In this document: piece by piece, positions 40,601 through 49,361 of the stretch
How the letters are laid out: every line of letters starts with the position of its first letter
Numbering within the stretch: position 1 is the stretch's first letter
NCBI RefSeq assembly: GCF_900113035.1
Contig: NZ_FONX01000018.1
Location: forward strand, 1-64,000
From: Paracidovorax wautersii
GTDB taxonomy: Bacteria; Pseudomonadota; Gammaproteobacteria; Burkholderiales; Burkholderiaceae_C
Length of the DNA stretch: 64,000 bases
Direction of reading: 5' to 3'
The notes under the pieces: model-generated
Told to the model about the DNA's origin: nothing
What the model saw: the letters and a program-made list of their open reading frames with translations, nothing else
Databases searched by the model: none
Position numbers and translations under genes: made by a program

Positions 40601-41457
40601 CCTTCGTGGATGGTGACCTCACCCGTCAGCGTGGCGGAAGGCTGCTCCGCCTGCTCGAAAGCCAGGCGCAGATCGGCATCGAGCCGCCCGGACTGCAGCC
40701 GCAGCGGCAAGCCGCCCTGCGCGTGGGCGGCGAACGGCGCCAGATCCAGCTGCCGAACCTGCAGCCGCACGGCAGCGCGATGCGGGGCGGCGAAGGGCGT
40801 GGCCTCGGCCGTGGTCTCGAAAGCGCTGCCATTCAATAGAAAGGCCAGCCGCGGCTTGACCAGGATGTCGCGGTGGACGGCCAGCGTGCTCAGAAACGGC
40901 ACCGCGATTTCCAGCGCCTGCACCGACTGCACACGGCCGGCGACCTCGTCCGTCCATTCAATCGCGCCATCGCGCACGCTGATGTTATAGAGCGCGAAAC
41001 GGGCGGGCTCGCGGGGTGACGCAGGCTCGGCGGGTGCGGCATCGGGCAGCACCCGCCGGATCAGATCGTCGATGTCGGAGCGGCCATCGGCCGTGCGGGT
41101 CACGCGCATCACGGGCGCGTCGATTTCCAGGGCATCCACCACGGGCGCCCAGCGCCCCAGGGAACGCCACGCTGCATCTATATAGATACGCTTGATCTCC
41201 GCCTGGGGAGCGGTGCCCGTGGCCGAGGCGATCGCCAGGTCGTGCAGGCTGAGTTCCAGCGACCAGGGGCGGAAATCCACCCGCTCCACGGTGACTGATC
41301 GGCCCAGCGCCGCGGAGCCCCGCTGCTCCAGTTGCGCCTTGACCGCCCACGGCACGACCCAGGCCGCAGCCAGGCACAGCAGACCCAGCAGCACCGCCAT
41401 GCAGAGGACGAGCAAAGTGGCGCGGCGCACGCGGCCGGAACGGAGGAATGAAGGCAC
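37696..41457 (-). CDS. Large DUF748/AsmA-like membrane-anchored protein
   Basis: The product is about 1253 aa. One N-terminal transmembrane helix (TLLVLCMAVLLGLLCLAAAW) is followed by a very long beta-rich periplasmic region. Early signatures include LEQRGSAALGRSVTVERVDF and LSLHDLAI. DUF748 repeats appear twice (about residues 80-320 and 830-1080), and an OmpA-like stretch near 1100 reads EFAPGSAALDAASRERLDKIA. AsmA-like proteins are thought to shuttle lipids across the periplasm. I suggest the GTG at 41457; the frame stays open to 41643, but a terminator-like hairpin at 41531-41572 argues against starting further out. Confidence 0.82.
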   Translation of the reverse strand: MPSFLRSGRVRRATLLVLCMAVLLGLLCLAAAWVVPWAVKAQLEQRGSAALGRSVTVERVDFRPWSLELSLHDLAIASATGTAPQAEIKRIYIDAAWRSLGRWAPVVDALEIDAPVMRVTRTADGRSDIDDLIRRVLPDAAPAEPASPREPARFALYNISVRDGAIEWTDEVAGRVQSVQALEIAVPFLSTLAVHRDILVKPRLAFLLNGSAFETTAEATPFAAPHRAAVRLQVRQLDLAPFAAHAQGGLPLRLQSGRLDADLRLAFEQAEQPSATLTGEVTIHEGQMLDGQAREVIGFDALRLRLQDVQPLQRKVLLESIESEGLRAELRRAADGRLEWPSPSRPAPSSPSPAQDGAAWTVAVQRVAVANGRIGWTDRSVDGPRWEARHVQLQASDLNWPLQRPVRFRASADLPGKEARLALAGEARSGAAQAAVSVAGLPLESAAPYLRSYLRPRLSGTVDADLGLAWKGPAMVARVARLAVNGLTLDCGTGASVAAAAPCASGATAGGSSSAPGRQVKVRRLEATDAWVRWPQRTASVGSLKVTEPRAAVSRDAQGRWMFEAWRQPAASTGSAAPGGDALQAPAAAPWQLRIDDAAVEGGALAFRDEAAAGGPVSVQLSSLQMRVRGLSPLPAPGADAAAPSPLSLAARVGSGRFEPGRLNYDGTLRLRPLELQGKLQASHLPLQALEPYAADRLNVRIARAEGSFAGDVRHAQGTAGVSATALQGDLSIDEVRVLERGAASCAGPRDASPDGEEPCGSASADDLLRWKALGLRGLRLETAAGKPWSLQVRETALSDFFARVVLQENGRLNLQDLLKPIPVSANGGSARQDVPKEPPADAAAAAPRIRFGPITLAGGSVAFSDRFVKPNYSTDLSELAGRLGAFASASASAPGEAPQMADLELRGKAEGTASVEISGQLNPLAQPLALDIQGRMRDLELPPLSPYSVKYAGHAIERGKLAVDVNYRVQPDGQLTASNRVVLRQLAFGDAVEGAPASLPVRLAAALLADRDGVIDVDLPISGSLNDPEFRLGSVIWRVLGNMVLKAVTSPFSLLAGAFGGSEELDRIEFAPGSAALDAASRERLDKIARALADRPALTLTVVGEAAPEADREGWKRQRLHDMVLAEKRRAVARAGLGAEAAAAAGAPVAISPDEYNGLLKEVYRRADMPKPRNLIGLAKDLPAGDMERLLLAHIAVPADAMRALAVARGAAARDYLAQHAVPLDRLFVGAPRADAGGDAWTPRASMTLQAR

Positions 41458-41530
41458 GGGAACGAGGGAAGTCGCAGAAGAAGCCGGGCATTCCACCAGA
41501 AATTGCACGCCGCGGCATGTAAGCGAACGC

Positions 41531-41572
41531 AAAAAAGAAAGCCCGGTGGCGGAAGGTTCCGGCACCGGGCTT
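41531..41572 (-). terminator. Leftward terminator just upstream of the DUF748 gene
   Basis: AAGCCCGGTG (41539-41548) pairs with CACCGGGCTT (41563-41572), followed on the minus strand by tctttttt. No minus-strand gene lies upstream, so it would end a short non-coding transcript or act as a leader attenuator. Confidence 0.7.
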
Positions 41573-41619
41573 GACGGCGGACACAACGGTCGTTTGCCAT
41601 CGGTTTGCGTCACCGAGAG

Positions 41620-41801
41620 GAAGGTCGGCTTCGCGGGAGGCAAGGTATTGCCTCCAGGGTGGGCCTTGCGGAGTTTCGCGGACCTCGACGTGGCACTGCA
41701 TGCCGCTCGAAAAGGCCGCTGGGCTTCGCTTGGCGGCGCCTGAAGCGTTCAGGCACCGCCAGATTAATCCATCCGCCGCTGCGCCCGCAAGCGGTTTTTT
41801 T
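41620..41801. other. Structured intergenic region with outward terminators, candidate ncRNA
   Basis: No gene is evident. Several strong hairpins follow one another: GGAGGCAA/TTGCCTCC (41637-41656), GGCCTT/AAGGCC (41662-41717) enclosing GTGGCA/TGCCGC, GCCGCT...GGCGGC (41716-41737), and GGCGGCGCCTGAA/TTCAGGCACCGCC (41732-41760). The last two share bases and are mutually exclusive. On the plus strand a hairpin plus seven T ends at 41801; on the minus strand the terminator at 41531 lies below. A structured RNA on one strand is plausible. The class was not recognised. Confidence 0.4.
41776..41801 (+). terminator. Rightward terminator in the structured region
   Basis: CCGCT and AGCGG around a nine-base loop, then seven T. 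No plus-strand gene precedes it. Confidence 0.55.
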
Positions 41802-41961
41802 CATCAAGAAGTCACAGGCGATGCAAGCCGTTCGCGGGGCCTTCTGCATCGCGCCGGAGGCGGGGCTCCGCGCCGTTTTCCGCCCATGCCTCGACCCTCG
41901 AAACTGTATTTTCAACCAGTCTTTTTAGACTTTTTTAGTCTAAAGAATGGATTTGTTAGTA

Positions 41962-42189
41962 TTGACCTAGCATTTAGGGCCCCCATAGAATCCGCCAGCC
42001 CAAAAAATGGGCAGGGTCCCAACCCTCATGTCCCGCTGCCGAATCCGGCTAAGTCAGTTCGCTGCCCCTGTGCGCCACTTGCGCCCGGCACGAATTTGAT
42101 GGCGAACCAATCCAGGCGAGAAGCCTGGCAGGCGCTGCTTCCCCGCGAAGCGCGCTTCATAGGTCTCTCGACTCAGAAAGGAAAAGCTA
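41962..42189 (+). promoter_or_regulatory. Promoter and long leader of the lytic transglycosylase gene
   Basis: TTGACC (41962-41967), an 18-base spacer and TAGAAT (41986-41991) form a good sigma-70 promoter in an unusually AT-rich patch. The start near 41998 gives a leader of about 190 nt with small hairpins (GCCCaaaaaatGGGC at 41999-42013, CCAGGCgagaaGCCTGG at 42112-42128). AGAAAGGAAAAG precedes the ATG. I do not recognise a riboswitch. Confidence 0.6.
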
Positions 42190-43068
42190 ATGACAGCGTC
42201 AGGAACATTGGTGGCCGGTGTGCGAACGTTCGCATCCGATGTCGCCGACGGCTTTCTTGAAATCACCCACAGCGGTTTCGCCCTCCTCGGGCTGACCGTG
42301 GCCTTCGCGGCCATCACGCTCACCGCCCGTCCCGATCTGCGGGAAGCGGGAGAAGAACAACTCCGGGGCTGGCTGCAGGCGCGCCAGGTCGCCATGCTCG
42401 GCGCCCCGATCGAGCCGGCCGCCAGCGAGCGCGCCACGGCCAGCAACCCCAAGGACCTGCCCAAGGAGCAGGCCGCCGTGGCCTACTGGCTCAGCAAGAA
42501 GTACCGCGTGGCGCCCGAGCCGCTGGCGGTGCTGGTGTCCGAGGCCTACGAGATCGGTGCGCGCTCCAAGCTCGACCCGACGCTGATCCTCTCCATCATG
42601 GCCGTGGAATCGAGCTTCAACCCCTTCGCGCAGAGCTCCGTCGGCGCGCAGGGCCTGATGCAGGTGATGACCCGCATCCACACGGACAAGTACGACAACT
42701 TCGGCGGCCACTTCGCGGCCTTCGATCCGGTGGCGAACATGCGGGTCGGAGTGAAGGTGCTGCAGGAATGCATCACGCGCGCCGGTTCGATCGAAGGCGG
42801 CCTGCGCTACTACGTGGGCGCAGCCAATCTGCCCGATGACGGCGGCTACGCGGCCAAGGTGCTGGCCGAGCATTTGCGCCTGCGCCAGGTAGCCAACGGC
42901 CGCTCGGTGCCGGTGATCCCGGTGCAGCCTGCTGCGTCCCCGATCCTGTCCACCAAGGCGACCACCTCCCCCGCGCCCGCCGTGGGCGCTGCCGCCGCCG
43001 CTGCGACGAAGCTCAACGGCGAGAGCGTCACCGACAAGGTCGCGCTGCTGTCCAACGCCGCCAGCTGA
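42190..43068 (+). CDS. Lytic transglycosylase (SLT domain)
   Basis: The 292-aa protein has an N-terminal hydrophobic segment (about residues 29-45, FALLGLTVAFAAITLTA) that probably anchors or exports it. An SLT domain follows (about 105-230): the catalytic Glu140 in MAVESSFNPFAQS, GAQGLMQVM, and LRYYVGAANLPDDGGYAAKV. Such enzymes cleave the peptidoglycan MurNAc-GlcNAc bond to 1,6-anhydro ends. The C-terminal tail is Ala/Pro/Thr rich. It is monocistronic behind a long leader. The family is certain; the subclass is not. Confidence 0.9.
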   Translation: MTASGTLVAGVRTFASDVADGFLEITHSGFALLGLTVAFAAITLTARPDLREAGEEQLRGWLQARQVAMLGAPIEPAASERATASNPKDLPKEQAAVAYWLSKKYRVAPEPLAVLVSEAYEIGARSKLDPTLILSIMAVESSFNPFAQSSVGAQGLMQVMTRIHTDKYDNFGGHFAAFDPVANMRVGVKVLQECITRAGSIEGGLRYYVGAANLPDDGGYAAKVLAEHLRLRQVANGRSVPVIPVQPAASPILSTKATTSPAPAVGAAAAAATKLNGESVTDKVALLSNAAS

Positions 43069-43144
43069 GCCGGCGTGCCCGGCGCAGCCCCGCTGCTGCG
43101 CGATGCCCCGGGGATCACCCCGGCACCCCACTCCAGTTACACTA

Positions 43145-43306
43145 GCGGGGTACGCGACTGGCGATAGGCGCGGTGACCTTTGCAGGCACTGCCGCTGACG
43201 TGGAATCCGGCAGGAGGCACTCTCCTGTGAACCACTGGGAAGCGTGCCGCAGTGAATTTGCTTTCCTGCGTTCCGCCGTTCGCCTGGGCAGCCCTTGTTT
43301 CAAGGG
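43145..43306 (+). promoter_or_regulatory. ZTP (pfl) riboswitch upstream of glyA
   Basis: The conserved ZTP aptamer elements occur in order: CGCGACTGGCG (43153-43163), GAACCACTGGGAAGCG (43229-43244) and CGCCTGGGCA (43281-43290), the last being the hallmark 3' pseudoknot segment. The class binds ZTP/ZMP, a signal of 10-formyl-THF shortage, and commonly controls glyA. The hairpin CCCTTG/CAAGGG (43292-43306) follows without a T-tract, so control probably acts at translation rather than by termination. Confidence 0.85.
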
Positions 43307-43332
43307 ACACAAGTTCATAGGACTGCCACGCC

Positions 43333-44577
43333 ATGTACCAACGCAATATTCTTGTCGAACAAGCCGATCCCGAAGTGTGGGCCGCCATCCAGGCCGAGAA
43401 CGTCCGCCAGGAAGAGCACATCGAGCTGATCGCCAGCGAAAACTACGCCTCGCCCGCCGTGATGGCAGCGCAGGGCTCCCAGCTCACCAACAAGTACGCC
43501 GAAGGCTACCCGGGCAAGCGCTACTACGGTGGCTGCGAGAACGTGGACGTGATCGAGCAGCTCGCCATCGACCGCGTGAAGAAGCTCTTCGGCGCCGATG
43601 CCGCCAACGTGCAGCCCAACTCCGGCTCGCAGGCCAACCAGGCCGTGCTGCTGGCCTTCCTCAAGCCCGGCGACACCATCCTCGGCATGAGCCTGGCCGA
43701 AGGCGGCCACCTGACGCACGGCATGCCCCTCAACATGAGCGGCAAGTGGTTCAACATCGTCTCCTACGGCCTGAACGAGAAGGAAGAGATCGACTACGAC
43801 GCGCTGGAAGCCAAGGCCCGCGAATCCAAGCCCAAGCTGATCATCGCCGGCGCATCGGCCTACGCCCTGCGCATCGACTTCGAACGCTTCGCCAAGATCG
43901 CCAAGGAAGTCGGCGCGATCTTCTGGGTGGACATCGCCCACTACGCCGGCCTGGTGGTCGCGGGCGAATACCCGAACCCGGTGCCCTTCGCCGACGTGGT
44001 CACCTCCACCACGCACAAGAGCCTGCGCGGCCCGCGCGGCGGCATCATCCTGATGAAGGCCGAGCACGAGAAGGCGATCAACTCCGCCATCTTCCCCGGC
44101 CTGCAAGGCGGCCCGCTGGAACACGTCATCGCCGCCAAGGCCGTGGCCTTCAAGGAAGCGCTGACGCCCGAGTTCAAGGCCTACCAGCAGCAAGTCGTGA
44201 AGAACGCCAAGGTCTTCGCCGAGACGCTGATCGAGCGCGGCCTGCGCATCATCAGCGGCCGCACCGAAAGCCACGTCATGCTGGTGGACCTGCGCTCCAA
44301 GGGCATCACCGGCAAGGTGGCCGAAGCGGCCCTGGGCCTGGCCCACATCACGATCAACAAGAACTCCATTCCGAACGACCCGGAAAAGCCGATGGTGACC
44401 AGCGGCATCCGCGTGGGCACGCCCGCCATCACCACCCGCGGCTTCAAGGAAGAGGAAACGCGCCTGACCGCCAACCTGGTGGCCGACGTGCTGGAGAACC
44501 CGCACGACGAAGCCAACCTGGCCGCCGTGCGCGCCAAGGTGCATGCGCTGACCAGCCGCTTCCCGGTTTACCGTTGA
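43333..44577 (+). CDS. glyA: Serine hydroxymethyltransferase
   Basis: GlyA interconverts serine and glycine with transfer of a one-carbon unit to tetrahydrofolate. The 414-aa protein shows [16 protein letters not shown], the PLP Lys229 in [14 protein letters not shown], and the C-terminal [14 protein letters not shown]. Length and lysine position equal E. coli GlyA. It is preceded by a ZTP riboswitch, so purine/folate status should set its expression. nrdR follows after 61 bases on the same strand. Confidence 0.97.
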   Translation: MYQRNILVEQADPEVWAAIQAENVRQEEHIELIASENYASPAVMAAQGSQLTNKYAEGYPGKRYYGGCENVDVIEQLAIDRVKKLFGADAANVQPNSGSQANQAVLLAFLKPGDTILGMSLAEGGHLTHGMPLNMSGKWFNIVSYGLNEKEEIDYDALEAKARESKPKLIIAGASAYALRIDFERFAKIAKEVGAIFWVDIAHYAGLVVAGEYPNPVPFADVVTSTTHKSLRGPRGGIILMKAEHEKAINSAIFPGLQGGPLEHVIAAKAVAFKEALTPEFKAYQQQVVKNAKVFAETLIERGLRIISGRTESHVMLVDLRSKGITGKVAEAALGLAHITINKNSIPNDPEKPMVTSGIRVGTPAITTRGFKEEETRLTANLVADVLENPHDEANLAAVRAKVHALTSRFPVYR

Positions 44578-44638
44578 AGCGCGGCCACCCTGCTCCGCAC
44601 CACCGCTGCCGGCACCAACCCGCCGGCAGCGCAGCGCG

Positions 44639-45088
44639 ATGAAGTGCCCTTTCTGCAGCCACCCTGAAACCCAGGTGGTCGAAACCCGCGTGGCCGAGGA
44701 CGGCGAGTTCGTGCGGCGCAGGCGCCAGTGCGGCGCCTGCGAAAAGCGCTTCACCACCTACGAGAAGCCGGAAGTCAACTTTCCGACCGTGGTGAAGAAG
44801 GACGGGCGCCGGGTGGACTACGACCGCAGCAAGCTGATCGGCTCCTTCACGCTGGCGCTGCGCAAGCGCCCGGTGAGCACGACGCAGATCGACAGCGCGA
44901 TCGAGCGCATCGAGGAAAAGCTGCTGAACCTGGGCCAGCGCGAGATCTTCTCCAGCCGCATCGGCGAGCTGGTGATGCGCGAGTTGAAAAAGCTCGACAA
45001 GGTGGCCTACATCCGCTTCGCCAGCGTCTATCGCAGCTTCGAGGACATCGACGAGTTCCGCGCGCTGGTCGATGAGGTGCGCAAGTAG
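44639..45088 (+). CDS. nrdR: Ribonucleotide reductase regulator NrdR
   Basis: NrdR is an ATP/dATP-sensing repressor of ribonucleotide reductase genes. The 149-aa protein has an N-terminal zinc ribbon ([17 protein letters not shown] and [12 protein letters not shown]) and an ATP-cone (about residues 50-135: [39 protein letters not shown]). The glyA-nrdR order is common in beta- and other proteobacteria. Confidence 0.96.
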   Translation: MKCPFCSHPETQVVETRVAEDGEFVRRRRQCGACEKRFTTYEKPEVNFPTVVKKDGRRVDYDRSKLIGSFTLALRKRPVSTTQIDSAIERIEEKLLNLGQREIFSSRIGELVMRELKKLDKVAYIRFASVYRSFEDIDEFRALVDEVRK

Positions 45089-45114
45089 CCTCTGCGGCCT
45101 GCCCTGTCCCAGGG

Positions 45115-45180
45115 CCGATTTGCTATTAAATTAATAGCCAAGAGCGCTTGATCTGCGAGCGCTACGGGCATATTGGCCCA
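45115..45180 (+). repeat. Dispersed repeat after nrdR
   Basis: tttGCTATtaaattaATAGCcaagAGCGCTTG, atctGCGAGCGCT then acgggcatattggcc. Both halves of the family are present; it sits in the convergent nrdR/aroC gap. Confidence 0.78.
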
Positions 45181-45262
45181 ACAAGCTTCCCACCTGACTC
45201 CACGCAAGCAGGCCGGCCGGCGCCATGCCGGGCGGCTCCGCCTGCCTGCGCGCGCCAGGCCG

Positions 45263-46360
45263 TCAGAGCAGCGATGCCTTGATCGGCGGCACTTCCTGCA
45301 CCACATCGCCGCACTGGGCGCGGTGGCGCAGCGCGTGGTCCATGAGCACCAGGGCCAGCAGCGCCTCGGCGATGGGCGCGGCGCGGATGCCCACGCAGGG
45401 GTCGTGGCGGCCCTTGGTGATGACTTCGGTGCTCTGGCCGTGGATGTCGATGGATTCGCGCGGGCTGATGATGGAGCTGGTGGGCTTGATGGCGATGGAG
45501 GCCTCGATGTCTTGCCCGCTGCTGATGCCGCCCAGGATGCCGCCCGCGTTGTTGCCGGCAAAGCCATTGGGCGTGAGCGAATCGCCGTGCGTGGTGCCGC
45601 GCTGGACCACGCTGGCGAAGCCGGCGCCGATCTCCACGGCCTTGACGGCGTTCAGGCCCATGAGCGCATGGGCGATGTCGGCATCGAGCTTGTCGTAGAG
45701 CGGCTCGCCCAGGCCCACCGGCACGCCCGTGGCCTGCACGCGGATGCGGGCGCCGCAGGAGTCGCCGGCCTTGCGCAGCGCATCCATGTAGTTCTCCAGC
45801 GCCGAGACATCGGCCACCGGGGCGAAGAAGGGGTTGTTCGGCACGTGGTCCCAGCTCTCGAACGGGATCTCCACCTCGCCGATCTGCGTCATGCAGGCGC
45901 GAAAGCGCGTGCCGTACTTTTCGGCCAGCCATTTCTTGGCGACGGCGCCGGCCGCCACGGTGGGCGCGGTGAGCCGGGCCGAGGACCGTCCGCCGCCGCG
46001 CGGATCGCGCAGGCCGTACTTGTGCCAGTAGGTGTAGTCGGCATGGCCCGGGCGGAAGCTCTGGGCGATGCTCGAGTAGTCCTTGCTGCGCTGGTCGGTG
46101 TTGCGGATCAGCAGGGCGATGGGCGTTCCCGTGGTGCGGCCTTCATAGACGCCCGAGAGGATCTCCACCGCATCGGGTTCGGCGCGCTGGGTGACGTGGC
46201 GGCTGGTGCCGGGGCGGCGGCGGTCCAGGTCGAGCTGGATGTCGGCCTCAGTGAGCGCCATGCCGGGCGGGCACCCGTCGATCACGCAGCCGATGGCCGG
46301 GCCGTGGGATTCACCGAAGTTGGTGACTGCGAATAGGGTGCCGAGTGTGTTGCCGCTCAT
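45263..46360 (-). CDS. aroC: Chorismate synthase
   Basis: AroC converts EPSP to chorismate with reduced FMN. The 365-aa protein has [20 protein letters not shown], the [19 protein letters not shown] loop, [34 protein letters not shown] and the C-terminal [17 protein letters not shown]. Full length is typical. It is a single gene convergent with nrdR. Confidence 0.97.
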   Translation of the reverse strand: MSGNTLGTLFAVTNFGESHGPAIGCVIDGCPPGMALTEADIQLDLDRRRPGTSRHVTQRAEPDAVEILSGVYEGRTTGTPIALLIRNTDQRSKDYSSIAQSFRPGHADYTYWHKYGLRDPRGGGRSSARLTAPTVAAGAVAKKWLAEKYGTRFRACMTQIGEVEIPFESWDHVPNNPFFAPVADVSALENYMDALRKAGDSCGARIRVQATGVPVGLGEPLYDKLDADIAHALMGLNAVKAVEIGAGFASVVQRGTTHGDSLTPNGFAGNNAGGILGGISSGQDIEASIAIKPTSSIISPRESIDIHGQSTEVITKGRHDPCVGIRAAPIAEALLALVLMDHALRHRAQCGDVVQEVPPIKASLL

Positions 46361-46540
46361 GGGCGGCGATTATCCCAGAGCCATGCCGCTCTCCGGGCCA
46401 TCAAGGCCGCCTGTACGAACGCCAGAGCCCGCTCACTGGGCGCTGCCGCTACGCCACCTCGGCCCCGATCGTCGAAAGGCCGCGGAGCAGGCCAGGCCAG
46501 CAGACGCCGTGGAGCCGGCTTTGCCGGGCCACCAGCGTCG

Positions 46541-46573
46541 CCCCCTTCCCGCGTAAGGCGCGAGAGAAGGGGG
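46541..46573 (-). terminator. Hairpin after the CBS gene
   Basis: CCCCCTTC pairs with GAAGGGGG; no T-tract follows on the minus strand, so termination strength is doubtful. Confidence 0.4.
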
Positions 46574-46588
46574 AAGCCGCGCAGCGGC

Positions 46589-47041
46589 TCAGGGGGTTGC
46601 CTGCTTCTCTTCAGGCCAGTCGCGGATATAGGCCTTGAGCATCTGGTTCTCGAAGTTCTGGCTGTCCACCACGGCCTTGGCCACGTCGTAGAAGCTGATC
46701 ACGCCCATGAGCATGCGGCGGTCCATCACCGGCATGTAGCGCGCATGGCGGCCCAGCATCATGCGGCGGACTTCGTCCATGTCGGTTTCCAGCGTGCAGG
46801 TGAGCGGCGCATCGTCCATGGCCGAGCGCACCAGCGTCGTGCCCAGGTTGCCGCCGTTCTTGACGATGGCCTGGATCACCTCGCGGAAGGTGAGCATGCC
46901 GACCAGGTCGCCATGATCCATGACGACCAGCGAGCCGATGTCCTTCTCGGACATCACCTGCGCCGCCGCGGCCAGCGGCTCGTCCGCCGTGACGGTGTAG
47001 AGGGTGTTGCCTTTGACGCGGAGGATGTCGCTGACTTTCAT
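46589..47041 (-). CDS. Tandem CBS-domain protein
   Basis: The 150-aa protein consists of two CBS domains (about residues 5-60 and 75-130): MKVSDILRVKGNTLYTVTAD with VMSEKDIGSLVVMDHGDLVG, and VRRMMLGRHARYMPVMDRRM with LMGVISFYDVAKAV. CBS pairs bind adenosyl ligands such as AMP or ATP and usually regulate partners; here there is no attached effector domain. GGAGAC precedes the ATG at 47041. It diverges from metY. Confidence 0.88.
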   Translation of the reverse strand: MKVSDILRVKGNTLYTVTADEPLAAAAQVMSEKDIGSLVVMDHGDLVGMLTFREVIQAIVKNGGNLGTTLVRSAMDDAPLTCTLETDMDEVRRMMLGRHARYMPVMDRRMLMGVISFYDVAKAVVDSQNFENQMLKAYIRDWPEEKQATP

Positions 47042-47151
47042 GGGTGTCTCCAGGGATGCAGGCCCGCGCAGATGGCGGATGGGTAGCGAAAGAATATAGC
47101 CCACAATAAACCGAAGCCAGACACAGAAGTACAGAAGGAGACACGAACACC

Positions 47152-48462
47152 ATGCCCGGTTACTCAGACCCCGGCTTCGACACGCTCGCGCTGCACGCGG
47201 GCGCCGTGCCCGACCCCGCCACCGGCGCGCGCGCGGTGCCCATCCATCTCAGCACCTCGTTCGTGTTCGAGTCGAGCGACCATGCCGCGTCGCTCTTCAA
47301 CCTGGAGCGGCCGGGCCACGTCTACAGCCGCATCAGCAACCCGACCAACGCGGTGCTGGAGCAGCGCGTGGCGGCGCTCGAAGGCGGCGTGGGCGCCATC
47401 GCCGTGGCCAGCGGCCAGGCCGCGCTGCATCTGGCGATCTGCACGCTGATGGGCGCGGGCAGCCACATCGTGGCCAGCACGGCGCTCTATGGCGGCTCGC
47501 AGAACCTGCTGCACTACACGCTGGCGCGCTTCGGTATCGAGACCACCTTCGTGCGGCCCGGCGACATCGACGGCTGGCGCGCCGCCGTGCGGCCCAACAC
47601 CAGGCTCTTCTTCGGCGAGACCGTGGGCAACCCCGGGCTCGACGTGCTGGACATCCCGACCGTGAGCGCCATCGCGCACGAGGCCGGCGTGCCGCTGCTG
47701 GTGGACTCCACCCTCACCTCGCCATGGCTCATCAAGCCCTTCGAGCATGGCGCGGACCTGGTCTATCACTCGGCCACCAAGTTCCTCTCCGGCCACGGCA
47801 CGGTGATCGGCGGCGTGGTCGTCGATGGCGGCAGCTTCGACTGGGAGGGCCCGCGCACGGCCGGCCGCTTCGCGGAGCTGACGGCGCCCTACGAGGGCTT
47901 TCACGGCATGGTGTTCAGCGAGGAATCCACCGTCGGCGTCTTCCTGCTGCGCGCGCGGCGCGAAGGCCTGCGCGACTTCGGCGCCTGCATGAGCCCGCAT
48001 ACCGCATGGCTGATCCTGCAGGGCATTGAGACGCTGCCGCTGCGCATGGAGCGTCACATGCGCAACACGCAGCGGGTGGTCGAATTCCTGGCCGCCCAGC
48101 CCTTCGTGGCCCGCGTGGGCCACCCGATGCTGGAATCCCACCCCAGCCATGCGCTGGCGCTGCGGCTGCTGCCGCGCGGCGCGGGCTCGGTGTTCAGCTT
48201 CGACCTCAAGGGCAGCCGCGCCCAGGGCAAGGCCTTCATCGAGTCGCTGAAGGTCTTCAGCCACCTGGCCAACGTGGGCGACTGCCGCAGTCTGGTGATC
48301 CACCCGGCCAGCACCACGCACTTTCGCATGGGCGACGAGGCGCTGGCGCAGGCCGGCATCTCGCAAGGCACGATCCGCCTGTCCATCGGGCTCGAAGATG
48401 CCGACGACCTCATCGACGACCTGAAGCGGGCGCTGAAGGTGGCCGAGAAAGCCGGGGCCTGA
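47152..48462 (+). CDS. metY: O-acetylhomoserine aminocarboxypropyltransferase (sulfhydrylase)
   Basis: The 436-aa protein is a Cys/Met-metabolism PLP enzyme. FDTLALHAGAVPDPATGARA at the N-terminus, YSRISNPTNAVLEQRVAALE, and the PLP Lys210 in VYHSATKFLSGHGTVIGG point to the O-acetylhomoserine sulfhydrylase (MetY) branch, which makes homocysteine directly from sulfide. The closely related MetZ (O-succinylhomoserine) cannot be excluded by eye. AAGGAG lies before the ATG. No SAM riboswitch is visible upstream. A hydrolase gene follows after four bases. Confidence 0.87.
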   Translation: MPGYSDPGFDTLALHAGAVPDPATGARAVPIHLSTSFVFESSDHAASLFNLERPGHVYSRISNPTNAVLEQRVAALEGGVGAIAVASGQAALHLAICTLMGAGSHIVASTALYGGSQNLLHYTLARFGIETTFVRPGDIDGWRAAVRPNTRLFFGETVGNPGLDVLDIPTVSAIAHEAGVPLLVDSTLTSPWLIKPFEHGADLVYHSATKFLSGHGTVIGGVVVDGGSFDWEGPRTAGRFAELTAPYEGFHGMVFSEESTVGVFLLRARREGLRDFGACMSPHTAWLILQGIETLPLRMERHMRNTQRVVEFLAAQPFVARVGHPMLESHPSHALALRLLPRGAGSVFSFDLKGSRAQGKAFIESLKVFSHLANVGDCRSLVIHPASTTHFRMGDEALAQAGISQGTIRLSIGLEDADDLIDDLKRALKVAEKAGA

Positions 48463-48466
48463 CGCC

Positions 48467-49276
48467 ATGCAAGTCACCGTCAACGGTTCCCCCCTCTACT
48501 GCTACACCGGCGGCAAACCCTTCGATGCGGCACGGCCCACGGCCGTGCTGATCCACGGCGTGCTCAACGACCACAGCGTCTGGGGCTTCCAGAGCCGGCA
48601 CCTGGCCCACCACGGCTGGAACGTGCTGGCCGTCGATCTGCCCGGCCACGGCCGCAGCGGCGGCGACGCGCCCGAGAGCGTGGAACAGGCGGCCGATGGC
48701 ATCCTCGCCCTGCTGCGCGCGCTGGGCGTGGAGCGCGCCGCGCTCGTCGGCCACAGCTGGGGCTCGCTGATCGCGCTGGAGGCCGCGGCGCGGCTGGGCA
48801 CGGCCGCCACGCACCTGGCGCTGGTCGGCACGGCCTATCCGATGAAGGTCTCTCCCGCGCTGATCGAGGCCGCGCTCCACGAGCCCGAAAAGGCGCTGCG
48901 CATGGTCAACGTGTTCTCGCGCAGCGGCCTGGCATCGCCCTCGGGGGGCGGCTTCTGGACCTTCGGCGCCGGCATGGCGCTGGGCCGGCGCGTGCTGCGC
49001 AGCAATCCGCAGGTCAACGTGTTCCACCGGGGCTTCGTGGCCTGCGACCGCTATGCGGGCGCGGAGGCGGCCATCGCCGCCCTCGCCTGCCCGGTGCTGT
49101 TCGCGCTGGGCCGCTCGGACCAGATGACGCCGCCGCGCGCCGCACAGGGGCTGATCGCCGCAGCGCAGGCGCGTGGGCTTCCTGTGGTGGTGGAGATGCT
49201 GCCTGCTGGCCACAGCCAGATGACGGAAGCGCCCGAAGCAACGCTGGCCGCGCTGCGCGGTTTTCTAGGTGTTTAG
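48467..49276 (+). CDS. Alpha/beta hydrolase
   Basis: The 269-aa protein has the oxyanion HGVLNDHSVWGFQ, the nucleophile elbow LVGHSWGSLIAL, and the likely acid and His of the triad in GRSDQMTPP and PAGHSQMTEAP. No signal peptide is present. It begins four bases after metY, so the two are probably co-transcribed, but the substrate is unknown. A link to acyl-homoserine or ester turnover would be a guess. Confidence 0.85.
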   Translation: MQVTVNGSPLYCYTGGKPFDAARPTAVLIHGVLNDHSVWGFQSRHLAHHGWNVLAVDLPGHGRSGGDAPESVEQAADGILALLRALGVERAALVGHSWGSLIALEAAARLGTAATHLALVGTAYPMKVSPALIEAALHEPEKALRMVNVFSRSGLASPSGGGFWTFGAGMALGRRVLRSNPQVNVFHRGFVACDRYAGAEAAIAALACPVLFALGRSDQMTPPRAAQGLIAAAQARGLPVVVEMLPAGHSQMTEAPEATLAALRGFLGV

Positions 49277-49280
49277 GCAG

Positions 49281-49336
49281 CCAAAAGGCCTGCAGCGCTT
49301 GATCCACCTGGGTATATAGCTATATTTTCAATAGCA
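49281..49336 (+). repeat. Dispersed repeat after the hydrolase gene
   Basis: ccaaaaggcctgcAGCGCTTGATC, cacctgggtat, then AGCTATATTTTCAATAGC. It is close in sequence to the copy at 9316 and again lies between convergent genes. Confidence 0.78.
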
Positions 49337-49361
49337 AAACCCAGAGGAGAGGAGCCGGCCC

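Noticed and set aside
41581..41640. A c-di-GMP (GEMM) riboswitch on the minus strand, suggested by gacgcaaacc and ggcaaacg
   Set aside because: The order and spacing of the conserved segments do not match the GEMM-I aptamer, and the GNRA tetraloop-receptor arrangement is missing.
41458..41643. N-terminal extension of the DUF748 protein to 41643
   Set aside because: The added residues are Pro/Ser-rich with no signal, and the stretch contains a strong terminator hairpin with a T-tract, which is better explained as non-coding.
47042..47151. A SAM or SAH riboswitch before metY
   Set aside because: The 110-base gap is too short and shows none of the conserved aptamer motifs.
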